Assembly: GCF_030813695.1 (NCBI RefSeq)
Contig: NZ_JAUSVA010000002.1
Coordinates: 1,116,001-1,180,000 of the forward strand
DNA from: Kitasatospora herbaricolor
GTDB lineage: Bacteria > Actinomycetota > Actinomycetes > Streptomycetales > Streptomycetaceae
DNA: 64,000 nucleotides
Reading direction: 5' to 3'
This document shows positions 8,317 to 17,913 of this stretch, piece after piece (within the stretch, counting starts at the first letter, position 1; each line of letters starts with the position of its first letter). A program made the position numbers and the translations under genes. Below the pieces are notes generated by a model. The model was not told the origin of the DNA. It searched no databases and saw only the letters and a list, made by a program, of their open reading frames with translations.

Positions 8317-8970
8317 TCAGACGCCGACGACCGGATCGCCTCCGACCGCCAGGTCCGCGCCGGTGACCGCGCGGACCTCCTCCAGGGTGGTGCCGGGGGC
8401 GAGTTCGACCAGCCGCAGGCCGTCCGGGGTGACGTCGACGACGGCGAGGTCGGTGACGATGCGGTCGACCACCCGGCGGCCGGTGGCGGGCAGCGTGAGC
8501 TCCTGGACGATCTTGGGCGAGCCGTCCCGGGCGGTGTGCTCCATCACCACGATGAGCCGGCGGGCGCCGTGCACGAGGTCCATCGCGCCGCCCATGCCCT
8601 TGACCATCTTGCCGGGGATCATCCAGTTGGCCAGGTCGCCGCGGGCCGAGACCTCCATCGCGCCGAGCACCGAGACGTCGATCCGCCCGGCCCGGATCAT
8701 GCCGAAGGAGAACGCCGAGTCGAAGTAGGAGGCGCCGTCGGCGGTGGTGACGGTCTCCTTCCCGGCGTTGATCAGGTCCGGGTGCTCCTCGCCCTCGTAC
8801 GGGTAGGGACCCACCCCGAGGATGCCGTTCTCGGAGTGCAGGACGACGTGAACCCCCGGCGGGACGTGGTTGGGGATGAGCGTCGGCAGACCGATCCCCA
8901 GGTTGACGTACTGGCCGTCGCGCAGTTCCCGGGCGGCGCGGGCGGCGAGCTGGTCGCGGTCGAGCGGCAT
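8317..8970 (-). CDS. scoB: CoA-transferase subunit B (succinyl-CoA:3-ketoacid type)
   Basis: 217 residues, full length for the beta subunit of class I CoA-transferases. The catalytic glutamate is Glu47 in SENGILGVG, and the [31 protein letters not shown] block is the family signature. Together with subunit A it would move CoA from succinyl-CoA to acetoacetate or 3-oxoadipate. The start is 2 bp after the subunit A stop and its ribosome binding site (GAGGAG) lies in the end of subunit A, so translation is coupled. Substrate (acetoacetate versus 3-oxoadipate) is not decided by sequence alone. Confidence 0.9.
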   Translation of the reverse strand: MPLDRDQLAARAARELRDGQYVNLGIGLPTLIPNHVPPGVHVVLHSENGILGVGPYPYEGEEHPDLINAGKETVTTADGASYFDSAFSFGMIRAGRIDVSVLGAMEVSARGDLANWMIPGKMVKGMGGAMDLVHGARRLIVVMEHTARDGSPKIVQELTLPATGRRVVDRIVTDLAVVDVTPDGLRLVELAPGTTLEEVRAVTGADLAVGGDPVVGV

Positions 8971-8972
8971 GG

Positions 8973-9743
8973 TCAGATCTCCTCGGCTGCGGCGCGGACG
9001 GCGGGGCGGACGGTACGGCGCTCGACGCGCTTCCCGGCGGGGCCGGCGGGGACCACCCGGTCGACGTACACGCCGGGCAGGTGGACGGCGTCCGGGGGCA
9101 GTTCGCCGGGCTCGACGATCCGCTCGGCCTCCACCAGGGTGATCCGGCCGGCCATCGCGCAGAGCGGGTTGAAGTTGCGGGCGGCGGCGTGGAAGACGCA
9201 GTTGCCGTGCCGGTCCGCCACCGCCGCGCGGACCAGGGCGAAGTCGGCGGTGACGGCCTCCTCCAGCAGGTAGCGGCGGCCGCCGAACTCCCGCACCTCC
9301 TTGGGGGGTGAGGCCAGTGCGACCGACCCGTCGGCCGCGTAGCGCCAGGGCAGGCCGCCCTCCTCGACCTGGGTGCCGACGCCGGCCGGGGTGAAGAAGG
9401 CCGGGATGCCCGAGCCGCCCGCGCGCAGCCGCTCGGCGAGGGTGCCCTGCGGGGTGAGCTCCACCTCCAGCTCACCGCTCAGGTACTGGCGGGCGAACTC
9501 CTTGTTCTCCCCCACGTAGGAGGAGGTCATCCGGGCGATCCGGCCGGCCCGGAGCAGCAGGCCGAGGCCCCAGTCGTCGACGCCGCAGTTGTTGGAGACC
9601 ACCCGCAGCCCGGTGGGGCCGGCCTCGGCCAGCGCGTCGATCAGCGTCGAGGGGATGCCGCAGAGGCCGAAGCCTCCGACCGCGAGCGTCGCCCCGTCGG
9701 GGATGTCCGCCACCGCCGACGCCGAGGTCACCACCTTGTCCAT
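8973..9743 (-). CDS. scoA: CoA-transferase subunit A
   Basis: 256 residues; starts [20 protein letters not shown] with the glycine-rich CoA-binding loop [13 protein letters not shown] near residue 25 and the [32 protein letters not shown] block in the middle. The longer open frame reaching to 10208 is an upstream extension without family resemblance; ATG 9743 gives the expected length. First gene of the two-gene scoAB unit, transcribed away from the ABC operon at 10063, so both may share regulation through the palindrome between them. Confidence 0.9.
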   Translation of the reverse strand: MDKVVTSASAVADIPDGATLAVGGFGLCGIPSTLIDALAEAGPTGLRVVSNNCGVDDWGLGLLLRAGRIARMTSSYVGENKEFARQYLSGELEVELTPQGTLAERLRAGGSGIPAFFTPAGVGTQVEEGGLPWRYAADGSVALASPPKEVREFGGRRYLLEEAVTADFALVRAAVADRHGNCVFHAAARNFNPLCAMAGRITLVEAERIVEPGELPPDAVHLPGVYVDRVVPAGPAGKRVERRTVRPAVRAAAEEI

Positions 9744-9857
9744 GTTCCTGCCTTCCGTCCGGGGAGCCGTGCCTTCGCCGCCTCCCCCGGCGGCGGGAAT
9801 CCGCGCAGGCCGGGGCGGTGAGGCCCTTTTCACTGTTCCGGCTCCGCCCGCGGCTCG

Positions 9858-9880
9858 GCCATGTGCGCCCGCCACATGGC
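9858..9880. promoter_or_regulatory. 23-bp inverted repeat in the scoAB / ABC divergent region
   Basis: Perfect 8-bp arms GCCATGTG and CACATGGC separated by 7 bp, with a further CACATGT half-site at 9906-9912. It sits in the middle of the 319-bp divergent intergenic region 9744-10062 and is the only strongly ordered element there. A regulator acting on both units is the simplest reading. Confidence 0.5.
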
Positions 9881-10062
9881 GCCCGGCCCAGGTGTTGCTG
9901 CCGCCCACATGTCCGGGCCCGGCCGCCGCTCCTAAGGTCTCACCAACCACCCACCATGACCCCGCCGCCACCCGGAGCGTGACCCTCGGGGAGCGTCCGC
10001 ACGGACACTCCCGCACCCCGGGCGGCGGCGGACGGCAACAGACCCCCCGGGAGCCGACCACC

Positions 10063-11295
10063 ATGCGCATGCGCACCGCACACGTCGCCAGCAGCAGACC
10101 CCTGCAGGCGCTTTCCCTGCTGACGGCCGGCGCCCTCCTCAGCGGGTGCGCCGCCGCCGGCACGGCAGGCTCCGACAAGGCCGCCGCGGGGGACTCCTCA
10201 CCCGTCAAGGTCGGCCTCGTGTACTCGCGCAGCGGCCCGCTGGCCGCCTACGGCAAGCAGTACCTGGACGGCTTCACCGCCGGCCTCGCCTACGCCACCA
10301 AGGGCACCAACATGGTCGCCGGCCACCCGATCGAGGTGACCGAGCAGGACGACGCCGGCGACCCGGCGAAGGCCGTGGCCGCGGCCAAGGACCTAGCGGG
10401 CAAGGGCTACCGGATCCTGGCCGGCAGCACCGACTCCGGGGTGGCCCTGCAGGTGGCCCCGCTGGCCGCGCAGAACCACCTGCTGTTCGTCAGCGGCGCG
10501 GCCGCCACCGACGCGCTGACCGGCATCAACAAGTACACCTTCCGCTCCGGACGGCAGTCCTACCAGGACATCCTCGCGGCGGGGACGCTGCTGCTCGGCA
10601 CCAAGGACAAGAAGGTCACCGTCCTCTCGCAGAACTCGGCGTTCGGCCAGGCCAACGTCGCCGCCGTGAAGTCCGCGCTGGAGGGCCAGGGCGCGGTGGT
10701 GACCTCGGTGCTGGCACCGCCCAGCGCCACCGACCTGACACCGTTCGCGCAGCAGGTCAAGGCGGGCTCCCCCGACCTCGTCTTCGTGGCCTGGGCCGGC
10801 GCCAGCGCCCCGGCCCTGTGGACCGCGCTGGACCAGCAGGGCGTGCTGGACGCCGGCAAGGTGGTGACCGGCCTGGCCGGCACCGCCTCGTACCCGATCT
10901 TCGGCCCGGCCGCCGCCAAGATCTCCTTCCTGGCGCACTACTTCCCCGGCGCGGCCGGCGGCAACGAGGTCGAGAAGGCGATGCTGGACGGCGTCGCCAA
11001 GGCCGGCGGCACGCCCGACCTCTTCAACCCGGACGGCTTCACCGCCGCCCAGATGATCGTGCACGCCGTCGAGGCCGGCAGCCCCACCGACACCGCCGCC
11101 ATGGTCAAGGCCCTGGAGGACTGGCGGTTCGCCGGCCCCAAGGGGGACGAGCAGGTCCGCGCGGAGGACCACGCGCTGCTCCAGCCGATGTTCACCGCCC
11201 GGCTGAACGGCCAGGGGGCCGACGCCAAGCCGGAGTTGCTGCACGTCCTGCCCATGTCGGCGGCCGCGCCGACGGTCAAGACGATCGCGGGCTGA
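10063..11295 (+). CDS. ABC transporter substrate-binding lipoprotein (LivJ/amide type)
   Basis: 410 residues. Basic N-terminus, hydrophobic stretch and lipobox LLSGC with Cys29 mark a lipoprotein held on the outer face of the membrane. The rest is a type I periplasmic binding fold (Peripla_BP_6): [23 protein letters not shown] at the start of the mature domain and [27 protein letters not shown] in the middle. ATG 10063 follows GGGAG; the open frame before it is not protein-like. First gene of a five-cistron transport unit. The ligand is unknown; the class binds branched amino acids, amides, urea or aromatic acids. Confidence 0.9.
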   Translation: MRMRTAHVASSRPLQALSLLTAGALLSGCAAAGTAGSDKAAAGDSSPVKVGLVYSRSGPLAAYGKQYLDGFTAGLAYATKGTNMVAGHPIEVTEQDDAGDPAKAVAAAKDLAGKGYRILAGSTDSGVALQVAPLAAQNHLLFVSGAAATDALTGINKYTFRSGRQSYQDILAAGTLLLGTKDKKVTVLSQNSAFGQANVAAVKSALEGQGAVVTSVLAPPSATDLTPFAQQVKAGSPDLVFVAWAGASAPALWTALDQQGVLDAGKVVTGLAGTASYPIFGPAAAKISFLAHYFPGAAGGNEVEKAMLDGVAKAGGTPDLFNPDGFTAAQMIVHAVEAGSPTDTAAMVKALEDWRFAGPKGDEQVRAEDHALLQPMFTARLNGQGADAKPELLHVLPMSAAAPTVKTIAG

Positions 11296-11298
11296 CCG

Positions 11299-12102
11299 AT
11301 GGGATCCCCGAACACCGCACCACGGGGTGACACCGGGAGCGGGCGGGCGGCCGCCCTCGCGTCCCCCGTGCTCCGGCTGCGCGGCCTCGGCTGGGCCGTC
11401 GGCGGCGCCACCATCGTCGAGGACGTCTCCTTCGACGTCCAGGAGGGCGAGTTCCTCGCCTTCATCGGCCCGAACGGCGCCGGCAAGACCTCCCTGTTCA
11501 ACCTGATCAGCGGCCTGAACCCGGCCACCGCCGGCAGCATCGAGCTCGACGGCGCCGACATCACCGCGGCCGCCGCGCACACCCGGGCCCGGCTCGGCCT
11601 CGGCCGGACCTTCCAGACCTCCAGCCTGTGGCCGGCCATGACGGTGGCCGACCACGTCCGGCTGGCCGCGCAGGCCGCCGGCGGCGGCTCGTACCGGGTC
11701 TGGCGCCGGGCCGGCGCGCACACCCGGCAGGTCGTCGGCGCCCTGGAGCGCACCGGCCTGGGGCACCGCGCCGAGGCCCCGGCCCGGGACCTCTCGCACG
11801 GCGAGAAGCGCAAGCTCGAACTGGCCGTCCTGCTGGTCGGCGAGCCCCGCCTGATGCTGCTGGACGAGCCGATGGCCGGGGTGAGCGCCGAGGAGGTCCC
11901 GGCGCTCACCGAGCTGATCCGCTCGCTGCACCGCGAGGAGGGCCGGACCGTACTGATGGTCGAACACCACATGGACGTCCTGCTGGGCCTGGCCGACCGG
12001 CTCGCGGTGATGCACCACGGCACCCTGCTCGCCCTGGACACCCCGCAGGCCGTGATGGCCGACGCGACCGTGCAGCAGGCCTACCTCGGGGAGGAACTGT
12101 GA
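11299..12102 (+). CDS. ABC transporter ATP-binding protein (LivG-like)
   Basis: 267 residues. Walker A GPNGAGKTS at residues 57-65, signature LSHGEKRK near 164 and Walker B LMLLDEP near 189. The LivG-type GIGRTFQ block is present as LGLGRTFQTSSLWPAMTVADHV, and the tail shows the usual EHHMDVLLGLADRLAVMHHG. It starts 3 bp after the binding-protein stop. It would energise uptake together with the second ATPase and the two permeases that follow. Confidence 0.92.
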   Translation: MGSPNTAPRGDTGSGRAAALASPVLRLRGLGWAVGGATIVEDVSFDVQEGEFLAFIGPNGAGKTSLFNLISGLNPATAGSIELDGADITAAAAHTRARLGLGRTFQTSSLWPAMTVADHVRLAAQAAGGGSYRVWRRAGAHTRQVVGALERTGLGHRAEAPARDLSHGEKRKLELAVLLVGEPRLMLLDEPMAGVSAEEVPALTELIRSLHREEGRTVLMVEHHMDVLLGLADRLAVMHHGTLLALDTPQAVMADATVQQAYLGEEL

Positions 12103-12893
12103 GCGGCGAACCCCTGCTGCGGGTCAGGGACCTGCGGGTCGTCATCGGCGGCCGGCACATCCTGCACGGCGTCGACCTCGACGTCCGGGCGCACGGCGTC
12201 ACCGCCCTGCTCGGCCGCAACGGCGCCGGCAAGACCACCACCGTGCGCGGCATCCTCGGCCTGGTCCCGCGGACCGGCAGCGTGCTGTTCGACGGGACGG
12301 AGACCGTCCGGCTGGCCACCCACGCCCTGGTCCGGCGCGGGATCGGCTACGCCCCCGAGGACCGCGGCGTGTTCGCCGGGCTGAGCGTCGCCGAGAACCT
12401 GCGGCTGGCCGAGCGGCCGGGCGCCGGCGAGCCCGCCTACGCCCTGGTGCACGAGCTGTTCCCGGAGCTGCGCCGGCGCGCCGGGCAGCCCGCCGGGACG
12501 CTCTCCGGCGGCCAGCAGCAGATGGTCGCGATCTCCCGCACCCTGCTCAACGGCAACCGCCTGATCATCGCCGACGAGCCGACCAAGGGCCTGGCGCCCA
12601 AGGTCGTCACCGAGGTCGCGCAGGTGCTGGAGCGGGCGGCCGAGGCCGTACCCGTCCTGCTGGTCGAGCAGAACCTCGCCATGGTCCGCCGGCTGGCCGA
12701 GCACTGCGTCGTCCTGGCGGACGGCCGCACCGCGCACCACGGCCCCGCCGACGAGCTGCTCACCGACGCCGAGGCCACCCGCCGGCTGCTCGGCGTCGGA
12801 CGCCACCAGGGCGCCCCCGGCCGGGGCCCTGCCGACCGGACCGCCGTCGACGCGCTGCCGGCCGCCCGCCCCCACACCGACAGGGAACACTGA
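12099..12893 (+). CDS. ABC transporter ATP-binding protein (LivF-like)
   Basis: 264 residues. GTG start overlaps the previous stop (GTGA). Walker A GRNGAGKTT near residue 39, the LivF hallmark RRGIGYAPEDRGVFAGLSVAENL, signature LSGGQQQM near 135 and Walker B LIIADEP near 155. A proline/alanine-rich tail of about 25 residues follows the domain. Pairs with the LivG-like protein as the nucleotide-binding heterodimer of this importer. Confidence 0.92.
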   Translation: MSGEPLLRVRDLRVVIGGRHILHGVDLDVRAHGVTALLGRNGAGKTTTVRGILGLVPRTGSVLFDGTETVRLATHALVRRGIGYAPEDRGVFAGLSVAENLRLAERPGAGEPAYALVHELFPELRRRAGQPAGTLSGGQQQMVAISRTLLNGNRLIIADEPTKGLAPKVVTEVAQVLERAAEAVPVLLVEQNLAMVRRLAEHCVVLADGRTAHHGPADELLTDAEATRRLLGVGRHQGAPGRGPADRTAVDALPAARPHTDREH

Positions 12894-13781
12894 ATGTCGA
12901 CCGTCGTCCTGCTCACCCTCACCGGGCTGGGGCTGGGAGCGCTGTACTTCCTGGTCGCCTCCGGCCTGTCGCTGATCTTCGGCCTGATGGACGTCCTGAA
13001 CTTCGCGCACGGCGCCCTGCTCAGCGTCGGGGCGTACGGCACCTGGTGGGCCGCCTCCGGGCACCTGCCGGGCGCCGGCTCCGACGGCTTCGGCTTCGTG
13101 CTGGCGGTCGCCTTCGGGACGGCGGCCGGCACCCTCGCCGCCGTGCTGCTCGAACTGGCCGTCATCCGCCCGCTGTACGAGCGCCCCCGCGAGCAGGTGC
13201 TCGCGACCGTCGGGGTCGGCCTCGCCGTGCCCGCCCTGCTCTCCGCGATCTGGGGGGCCGACGCCCGCCCGTTCCCCGGACCGGCCGCGCTGAGCGGCAC
13301 CTTCGGCCTGCTCGGCGCCCAGGTGCCGGTCAACCGGCTGGTGCTGATCGCCGCCGCCCTGGCCGTGCTGGCGGTGCTCAAGGTGTTCCTCGGACGCACC
13401 CGGCACGGGCTGGTGGTCCGGGCGGGCGTCGAGGACCGGGCGATGGTCACCGCGCTCGGCATCGACGTCCGCAAGGCCTTCACCCTGGTCTTCGCCATCG
13501 GCGGCGCCGCCGCCGCCCTCGGCGGGGCGCTCGGCGGCCTCTACTTCGGCTCCGTCGACCCGGGCCAGGGCACCTCGCTGCTCATCTTCGCCTTCGTGGT
13601 CGTGGTGATGGGCGGCATGGGCTCGGTCGGCGGCGCCGCCCGCGCGTCCGTCGCCGTCGGCCTCGTCCAGCAGTTCGCCAACTACTACACCACCGCCGGG
13701 CTCGGCGACCTCGCCGTCGTCGTCCTGCTCGCCGCCCTGCTGCTCGTCCGGCCGAGCGGACTCACCGGGAGACTCGCATGA
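12894..13781 (+). CDS. ABC transporter permease (LivH-like)
   Basis: 295 residues, about eight membrane helices. GLSLIFGLMDVLNFAHGALLSVGAY is the LivH signature near the N-terminus, and ALGIDVRKAFTLVFAIGGAAAALGGALGG the cytoplasmic coupling loop. Starts directly on the stop of the ATPase gene. One of the two transmembrane subunits of the importer. Confidence 0.92.
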   Translation: MSTVVLLTLTGLGLGALYFLVASGLSLIFGLMDVLNFAHGALLSVGAYGTWWAASGHLPGAGSDGFGFVLAVAFGTAAGTLAAVLLELAVIRPLYERPREQVLATVGVGLAVPALLSAIWGADARPFPGPAALSGTFGLLGAQVPVNRLVLIAAALAVLAVLKVFLGRTRHGLVVRAGVEDRAMVTALGIDVRKAFTLVFAIGGAAAALGGALGGLYFGSVDPGQGTSLLIFAFVVVVMGGMGSVGGAARASVAVGLVQQFANYYTTAGLGDLAVVVLLAALLLVRPSGLTGRLA

Positions 13782-14920
13782 CCACCGCCACGCCCGAGCA
13801 GAGCGAGGCGGGCGCCCCGCCCGCCGCACCGCCCGCCGCACCGGCGGCCGACCGGCTGCGCCGGCTGGCCCGCTGGTGGCCGGCCGCCCTGCTGCTCGTC
13901 CTGCTCACCGCGCCCTGGAGCTCACTGCCGCTGCCCGGCCTGCTGGACGGCCCGCTCGGCAGCCCCGGCAGCCTCCAACTGATCGCCCTGTGCCTGCTGT
14001 TCGGCGCCCTCGCGACCGGCTACGACCTGTTGCTCGGCCGCACCGGCCTGCTCTCCTTCGGCCACGCCCTGTACTTCGCCACCGGCACCTACGCGACCAA
14101 CACCGTGATGCTGCAGGCCGGCCTGCCGTTCCTGCCGTCCGCGCTGCTCGGACTGCTGGCCGGCGTGCTGCTGGCGGCGCTGCTGGGCTCGGTCAGCCTG
14201 CGGATGAGCGGCATCGGATTCTCCATGGTGACGCTGGCCTTCGCCCAGGCCGGCTCGATCCTGGTCGAGCGCGACCCGGGCGGCTTCACCGGCGGCGAGG
14301 AGGGCCGGGCCGCCCCGGCCGACCGGCTCCCCGCCGCCCTGGTGGGAATCGAGCACACCGCCAACCTGTACTGGATCGCGCTGGCCTACCTGGTGCTGAC
14401 GCTCGCCGTGGTGCACCGGGTCGTCCGCTCCCCCACCGGCCGGGTCTGGGAGGGCATCCGGGAGAACGAGCGCCGGGTCGAGGTGCTGGGCCTGCGTCCG
14501 TACGGGTTCAAGCTGGTGGCCTTCGTGCTGGCCGGCGCCCTGGCCGCGCTCGGCGGCGTCGTCTACCTGCTGCTCACCGGCGGCGCCACCCCGCAGACCA
14601 CCACCTCCGACTTCACCCTCTCGCTGCTGGTGATGGTCGTCCTCGGCGGCTCCGGGACGCGCTGGGGGCCGCTGGTCGGCGGCGTCCTGTACACCTGGGC
14701 CGACCACCGTCTGGGCGACCTGGCCGGATCCGGCGCGGTGGCCGGGCTGCCCGCCGTCCTGCGGGTGCCGCTCTCGCAACCGCTGTTCCTGCTCGGCACA
14801 CTGTTCGTGCTGGTGGTCTATCTGCTGCCGGGCGGCGTGGTGCGCCTGCCGGACCGGCTGCGGGCCGCCCGGGGGCGTTCCCGCCCAGCGGCGGAGCGTT
14901 CCCGCCGAGTGACCCGGTGA
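13778..14920 (+). CDS. ABC transporter permease (LivM-like)
   Basis: 380 residues. The ATG overlaps the LivH-like stop by 4 bp (ATGA). An Ala/Pro-rich cytoplasmic N-terminus of about 25 residues precedes some nine membrane helices; LLLGRTGLLSFGHALYFATGTY and the EGIRENERRVEVLGLRPYGFKL loop are the LivM signatures. The tail after residue 360 is a run of Arg, Ser and Ala. Second transmembrane subunit of the importer. Confidence 0.92.
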   Translation: MTTATPEQSEAGAPPAAPPAAPAADRLRRLARWWPAALLLVLLTAPWSSLPLPGLLDGPLGSPGSLQLIALCLLFGALATGYDLLLGRTGLLSFGHALYFATGTYATNTVMLQAGLPFLPSALLGLLAGVLLAALLGSVSLRMSGIGFSMVTLAFAQAGSILVERDPGGFTGGEEGRAAPADRLPAALVGIEHTANLYWIALAYLVLTLAVVHRVVRSPTGRVWEGIRENERRVEVLGLRPYGFKLVAFVLAGALAALGGVVYLLLTGGATPQTTTSDFTLSLLVMVVLGGSGTRWGPLVGGVLYTWADHRLGDLAGSGAVAGLPAVLRVPLSQPLFLLGTLFVLVVYLLPGGVVRLPDRLRAARGRSRPAAERSRRVTR

Positions 14921-14958
14921 CCCGTGGCGGGGCAGCCGGCCGACCGAAGGAGAACACC

Positions 14959-15891
14959 TTGACGTACGAGACGACCGAGGGTCACGCGCCGGCCACGCCG
15001 GAGGAGTCGACGGTGCCCGTCGCCGGCGGCCGGCTGGCCGTGCTGCGCTGGCCGGCCACCGACCCCGGCGCCCCGGTGGTGCTCGCCGTGCACGGCATCA
15101 CCGCCAACGCGCTGTCCTGGGGCCCGGTCGCCCGGCAGCTGGCCGGCCGGGTCACCCTGATCGCCCCCGACCTGCGCGGCCGGGCCGCCAGCGCCGGGCT
15201 TCCCGGCCCGTACGGGATCCCCGCGCACGCCGCGGACGTCGCGGCGCTCGCCGAGGCACTGGACCTGCGCGACGCCGTCCTCACCGGCCACTCGATGGGG
15301 GCCTTCGTGGCCGCGCTGACCGCCGTCCGGCACCCCGCGCGGTTCGCCTCGGTACTGCTGGTGGACGGCGGCGTGGGGTTCCCCGCCCCGACCGGGCTGA
15401 CCCCGGACGAGCTGATCACCGCCGTCATCGGCCCGGCCATGCAGCGGCTCTCCATGACCTTCCCCGACCGGGACGCCTACCGCGCCTTCTGGCAGGCCCA
15501 CCCGGCCTTCGCCGGGAGCTGGTCGCCGCCGGTGGACGCCTACGTCCAGCGCGACCTGGTGGGCGAGGAGCCCGAGCTGCGCTCCTCCTGCCTGATCGAC
15601 GCCGTCCGGGTGGACGGGGTGGGCCTCTTCGCCCCGGAGGTGCTCGCCGCCGTGCACCGGATCCCGCGGCCCGCCCGGCTGTTGTGGGCCGAGCGGGGCC
15701 TGCTGGACGAGCCGCAGGGCCTGTACGACGAGCAGCGCCTGAAGGCCGCCGGGCTCGACCGCGAGCGGGTGCCGGCCGACCTGGTGCCCGGCACCAACCA
15801 CTACACCCTGCTGATCGGGGAGGACGGCGCCGGCGTGGTGGCCCGCCACCTGCTGACGGCCGCGGGCCTGCCGGCGGACCGGCTGGGGTAG
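14959..15891 (+). CDS. alpha/beta hydrolase in the ABC operon
   Basis: 310 residues. TTG start preceded by GAAGGAGA, 38 bp after the permease. Oxyanion strand VVLAVHGITANALSW, nucleophile elbow GHSMGA (Ser about residue 114) and a late His in PGTNHYTLL give a complete triad. The fold matches enol-lactonase or carboxylesterase types. Its place at the end of an uptake operon and opposite a CoA-transferase pair suggests it opens or de-esterifies the imported compound before CoA activation; that link is inference. Confidence 0.85.
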   Translation: MTYETTEGHAPATPEESTVPVAGGRLAVLRWPATDPGAPVVLAVHGITANALSWGPVARQLAGRVTLIAPDLRGRAASAGLPGPYGIPAHAADVAALAEALDLRDAVLTGHSMGAFVAALTAVRHPARFASVLLVDGGVGFPAPTGLTPDELITAVIGPAMQRLSMTFPDRDAYRAFWQAHPAFAGSWSPPVDAYVQRDLVGEEPELRSSCLIDAVRVDGVGLFAPEVLAAVHRIPRPARLLWAERGLLDEPQGLYDEQRLKAAGLDRERVPADLVPGTNHYTLLIGEDGAGVVARHLLTAAGLPADRLG

Positions 15892-15972
15892 CGGCGCCGC
15901 CCCGACCCGCGCCCGACCGACACCCGGTCACCGCCTGACCGCCCGCCATTGCCCGCCGCCCACCTCCGGCCC

Positions 15973-16005
15973 GCCCGTCGCCTGCCCGTCGCCTGCCCGT
16001 CGCCT
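15973..16005. repeat. 11-bp tandem repeat, three copies
   Basis: GCCCGTCGCCT three times in a row; the last copy forms the left side of the hairpin at 15995-16030. Confidence 0.8.
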
Positions 16006-16030
16006 GCCCGCCGCCGGGCGGGCGACGGGC
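15995..16030 (+). terminator. terminator after the ABC/hydrolase operon
   Basis: 16-bp stem with one T-G pair and a CCGC loop, about 100 bp beyond the hydrolase stop. The remaining gene-free stretch 15892-16322 holds the tandem repeats on either side and no recognisable promoter for the next gene. Confidence 0.7.
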
Positions 16031-16057
16031 GGCGTCCGCATGCCCGGGCACGGGCAC

Positions 16058-16084
16058 GGCAGGGACGGCAGGGACGGCAGGGAC
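16058..16084. repeat. 9-bp tandem repeat, three copies
   Basis: GGCAGGGAC three times, followed by a degenerate fourth copy; lies upstream of the esterase gene. Confidence 0.75.
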
Positions 16085-16322
16085 GGCACGGCCAGGCGCA
16101 GGCGCAGGGCGACGGGGGCGACGGCGGGACGGGTGGCCGGCTCCGGACAATGGCGCCGGCTGCCATCCGCGACCGCCCGGTGTGTGCGCGTGCCACGTAT
16201 CGGCCCCCGCCCGGCCGGCCGTACCGTCCGGCATCAGCAACCGAGTGGGCGGCCCCCGCCGCCGAGGTCCCCCCACGGACCGCGGCGGCCGCCGCCTCCC
16301 CCACCCCACTCAAGGAGTACCC

Positions 16323-17792
16323 GTGCGTCCCTCCGTCCTGCGCAGACTCCTGCGCCGCGTCACCTGCACCGCGGTGCTGGGCCTGGTCGCCACCGGACTC
16401 GTCACCACCACGTCCACCGGCGCGGCCACGGCCGCCGGCACCCTCCAGCAGGTCGGCAACTTCGGTACCAATCCCGGGAATCTGGCGATGTACGCGTACA
16501 CGCCGGCCGGCCTGCCGGCAGGCGCGCCGCTGGTGGTCGCCTTGCACGGCTGCACGCAGAGCGCCAACGACTACTTCACGCACTCGGGTTGGCAGAAGTA
16601 CGCCGACCAGTGGGGCTTCGCGGTGGTCTTCCCGCAGACCAACTCGGCGAACAACAGCTCCTCCTGCTTCAGCTGGTTCGACGCCACCAAGGACACCAGG
16701 GGCAAGGGCGAGGCCGCCTCCGTGGTTCAGATGGTGAACACCGCCGCGGCGCAGTACGGTTCGGACACCCACCGGGTCTTCGTGACCGGGCTGTCGGCCG
16801 GCGGCGGAATGACCGCCGACCTGCTCGCGGCCTACCCGGACGTGTTCGCCGGCGGCGCCGTCGACTCCGGCCTGCCGGCGCAGTGCGCCACCTCGCTGGC
16901 CGCCGCCTCCGGCTGCCAGCAGAACAACCAGAACCTCACCCCCGCGCAGTGGGGCGACAAGGTCCGCGGCGCCAACCCCGGTTACACCGGCCCGTGGCCG
17001 CGGGTCGCCATCTGGCAGGGCACCTCCGACTACACCGTGTACCCCGTGAACGCCACCGAGCTGCGCGACCAGTGGACCAACGTCTGGGGCATCGGCCAGA
17101 GCGCCTCCAGCACCCAGTCGCTGCCCGGCGGCACCACGCTGTCCGTCTACAACGACGCCGCCGGCAGGCCCGCCGTCGAGCTGTACTCGGTGGCCGGGAT
17201 GGGCCACGGCCTGCCGATCGCCCCCGGCTCCGGCGCCGACCAGTGCGGCAGCGCCGGCGCCTACTTCCTCAGCACCATCTGCTCCAGCTACTGGACGGCG
17301 AAGTTCTGGGGCCTGGACGGCGCCCCCACCGGCGGCGGCACCGGCTCGCTGCCCGCCCCGGCCGGGCTGGGCGTCACCGGCAGCACCGACACCACCGTCT
17401 CGCTCTCCTGGACCGCGGTCGCAGGCGCGGCCTCCTACACCGTCTACCGTGACGGCGCCGCGGCCGGCAGCGCCGTTTCGGCCTCGTTCACCGACGGCGG
17501 ACTGACCGCCGCCACCTCCTACGGCTACACCGTCGCGGCGGTCGACTCCGCCGGGAACACCGGTGCCCGCTCCGCCGCCGTGACGGCCACCACCACGGGC
17601 TCCCGGCCGCAGTGCTTCACCGCCAGCAACTACGCGCACGTCGCGGCCGGGCGGGCGCACCAGAGCGGCGGCATCGCGTACGCCAACGGCTCCAACCAGA
17701 ACCTCGGCCTGTGGAACACCTTCGTCACCCACACCCTGGCGCAGACCGCTCCCGGCTGGTTCGTGCTGGCCGACGGGGGCTGCCCGGCCTGA
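16323..17792 (+). CDS. secreted PHB depolymerase / feruloyl-esterase family protein with FnIII domain
   Basis: 489 residues. GTG start with AAGGAG upstream and a signal peptide to about residue 38. The catalytic domain carries the lipase box GLSAGG with Ser158, Asp236 in GTSDYTVYP and His295 in GMGHGLPI, matching the extracellular esterase/PHB depolymerase family. A linker leads to one fibronectin type III domain (about residues 345-425), then a 60-residue C-terminal domain (CFTASNYAHVAAGRAHQ...) seen on many actinobacterial depolymerases and likely to bind substrate. Secreted monocistronic enzyme closed by a 22-bp terminator. Polyester or feruloyl-polysaccharide are both possible substrates. 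Confidence 0.9.
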   Translation: MRPSVLRRLLRRVTCTAVLGLVATGLVTTTSTGAATAAGTLQQVGNFGTNPGNLAMYAYTPAGLPAGAPLVVALHGCTQSANDYFTHSGWQKYADQWGFAVVFPQTNSANNSSSCFSWFDATKDTRGKGEAASVVQMVNTAAAQYGSDTHRVFVTGLSAGGGMTADLLAAYPDVFAGGAVDSGLPAQCATSLAAASGCQQNNQNLTPAQWGDKVRGANPGYTGPWPRVAIWQGTSDYTVYPVNATELRDQWTNVWGIGQSASSTQSLPGGTTLSVYNDAAGRPAVELYSVAGMGHGLPIAPGSGADQCGSAGAYFLSTICSSYWTAKFWGLDGAPTGGGTGSLPAPAGLGVTGSTDTTVSLSWTAVAGAASYTVYRDGAAAGSAVSASFTDGGLTAATSYGYTVAAVDSAGNTGARSAAVTATTTGSRPQCFTASNYAHVAAGRAHQSGGIAYANGSNQNLGLWNTFVTHTLAQTAPGWFVLADGGCPA

Positions 17793-17806
17793 CGCACCGC
17801 ACCCGT

Positions 17807-17856
17807 GACGCCGGACGGCCCGGCCCCGTTCGATCGGGGCCGGGCCGTCCGGCGTC
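17807..17856. terminator. strong terminator, 22-bp perfect stem
   Basis: Stem GACGCCGGACGGCCCGGCC... with its exact complement and a TTCGAT loop, 14 bp after the esterase stop. It lies between convergent genes and, being symmetric, may also serve the snapalysin gene. Confidence 0.9.
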
Positions 17857-17913
17857 GGGCACCCCGGCGCCGCGGTGCCGGTGTGCCGGTGCCGCGGGAC
17901 GGGTGCTACGGGG

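Noticed and set aside
9744..10208. N-terminal extension of CoA-transferase subunit A
   Set aside because: The open frame continues upstream to 10208 but the added 154 residues are unlike the family and overlap the divergent promoter region.
16058..16084. Mobile element ends around the tandem repeats at 16 kb
   Set aside because: No inverted terminal repeats, target duplication or transposase were found.
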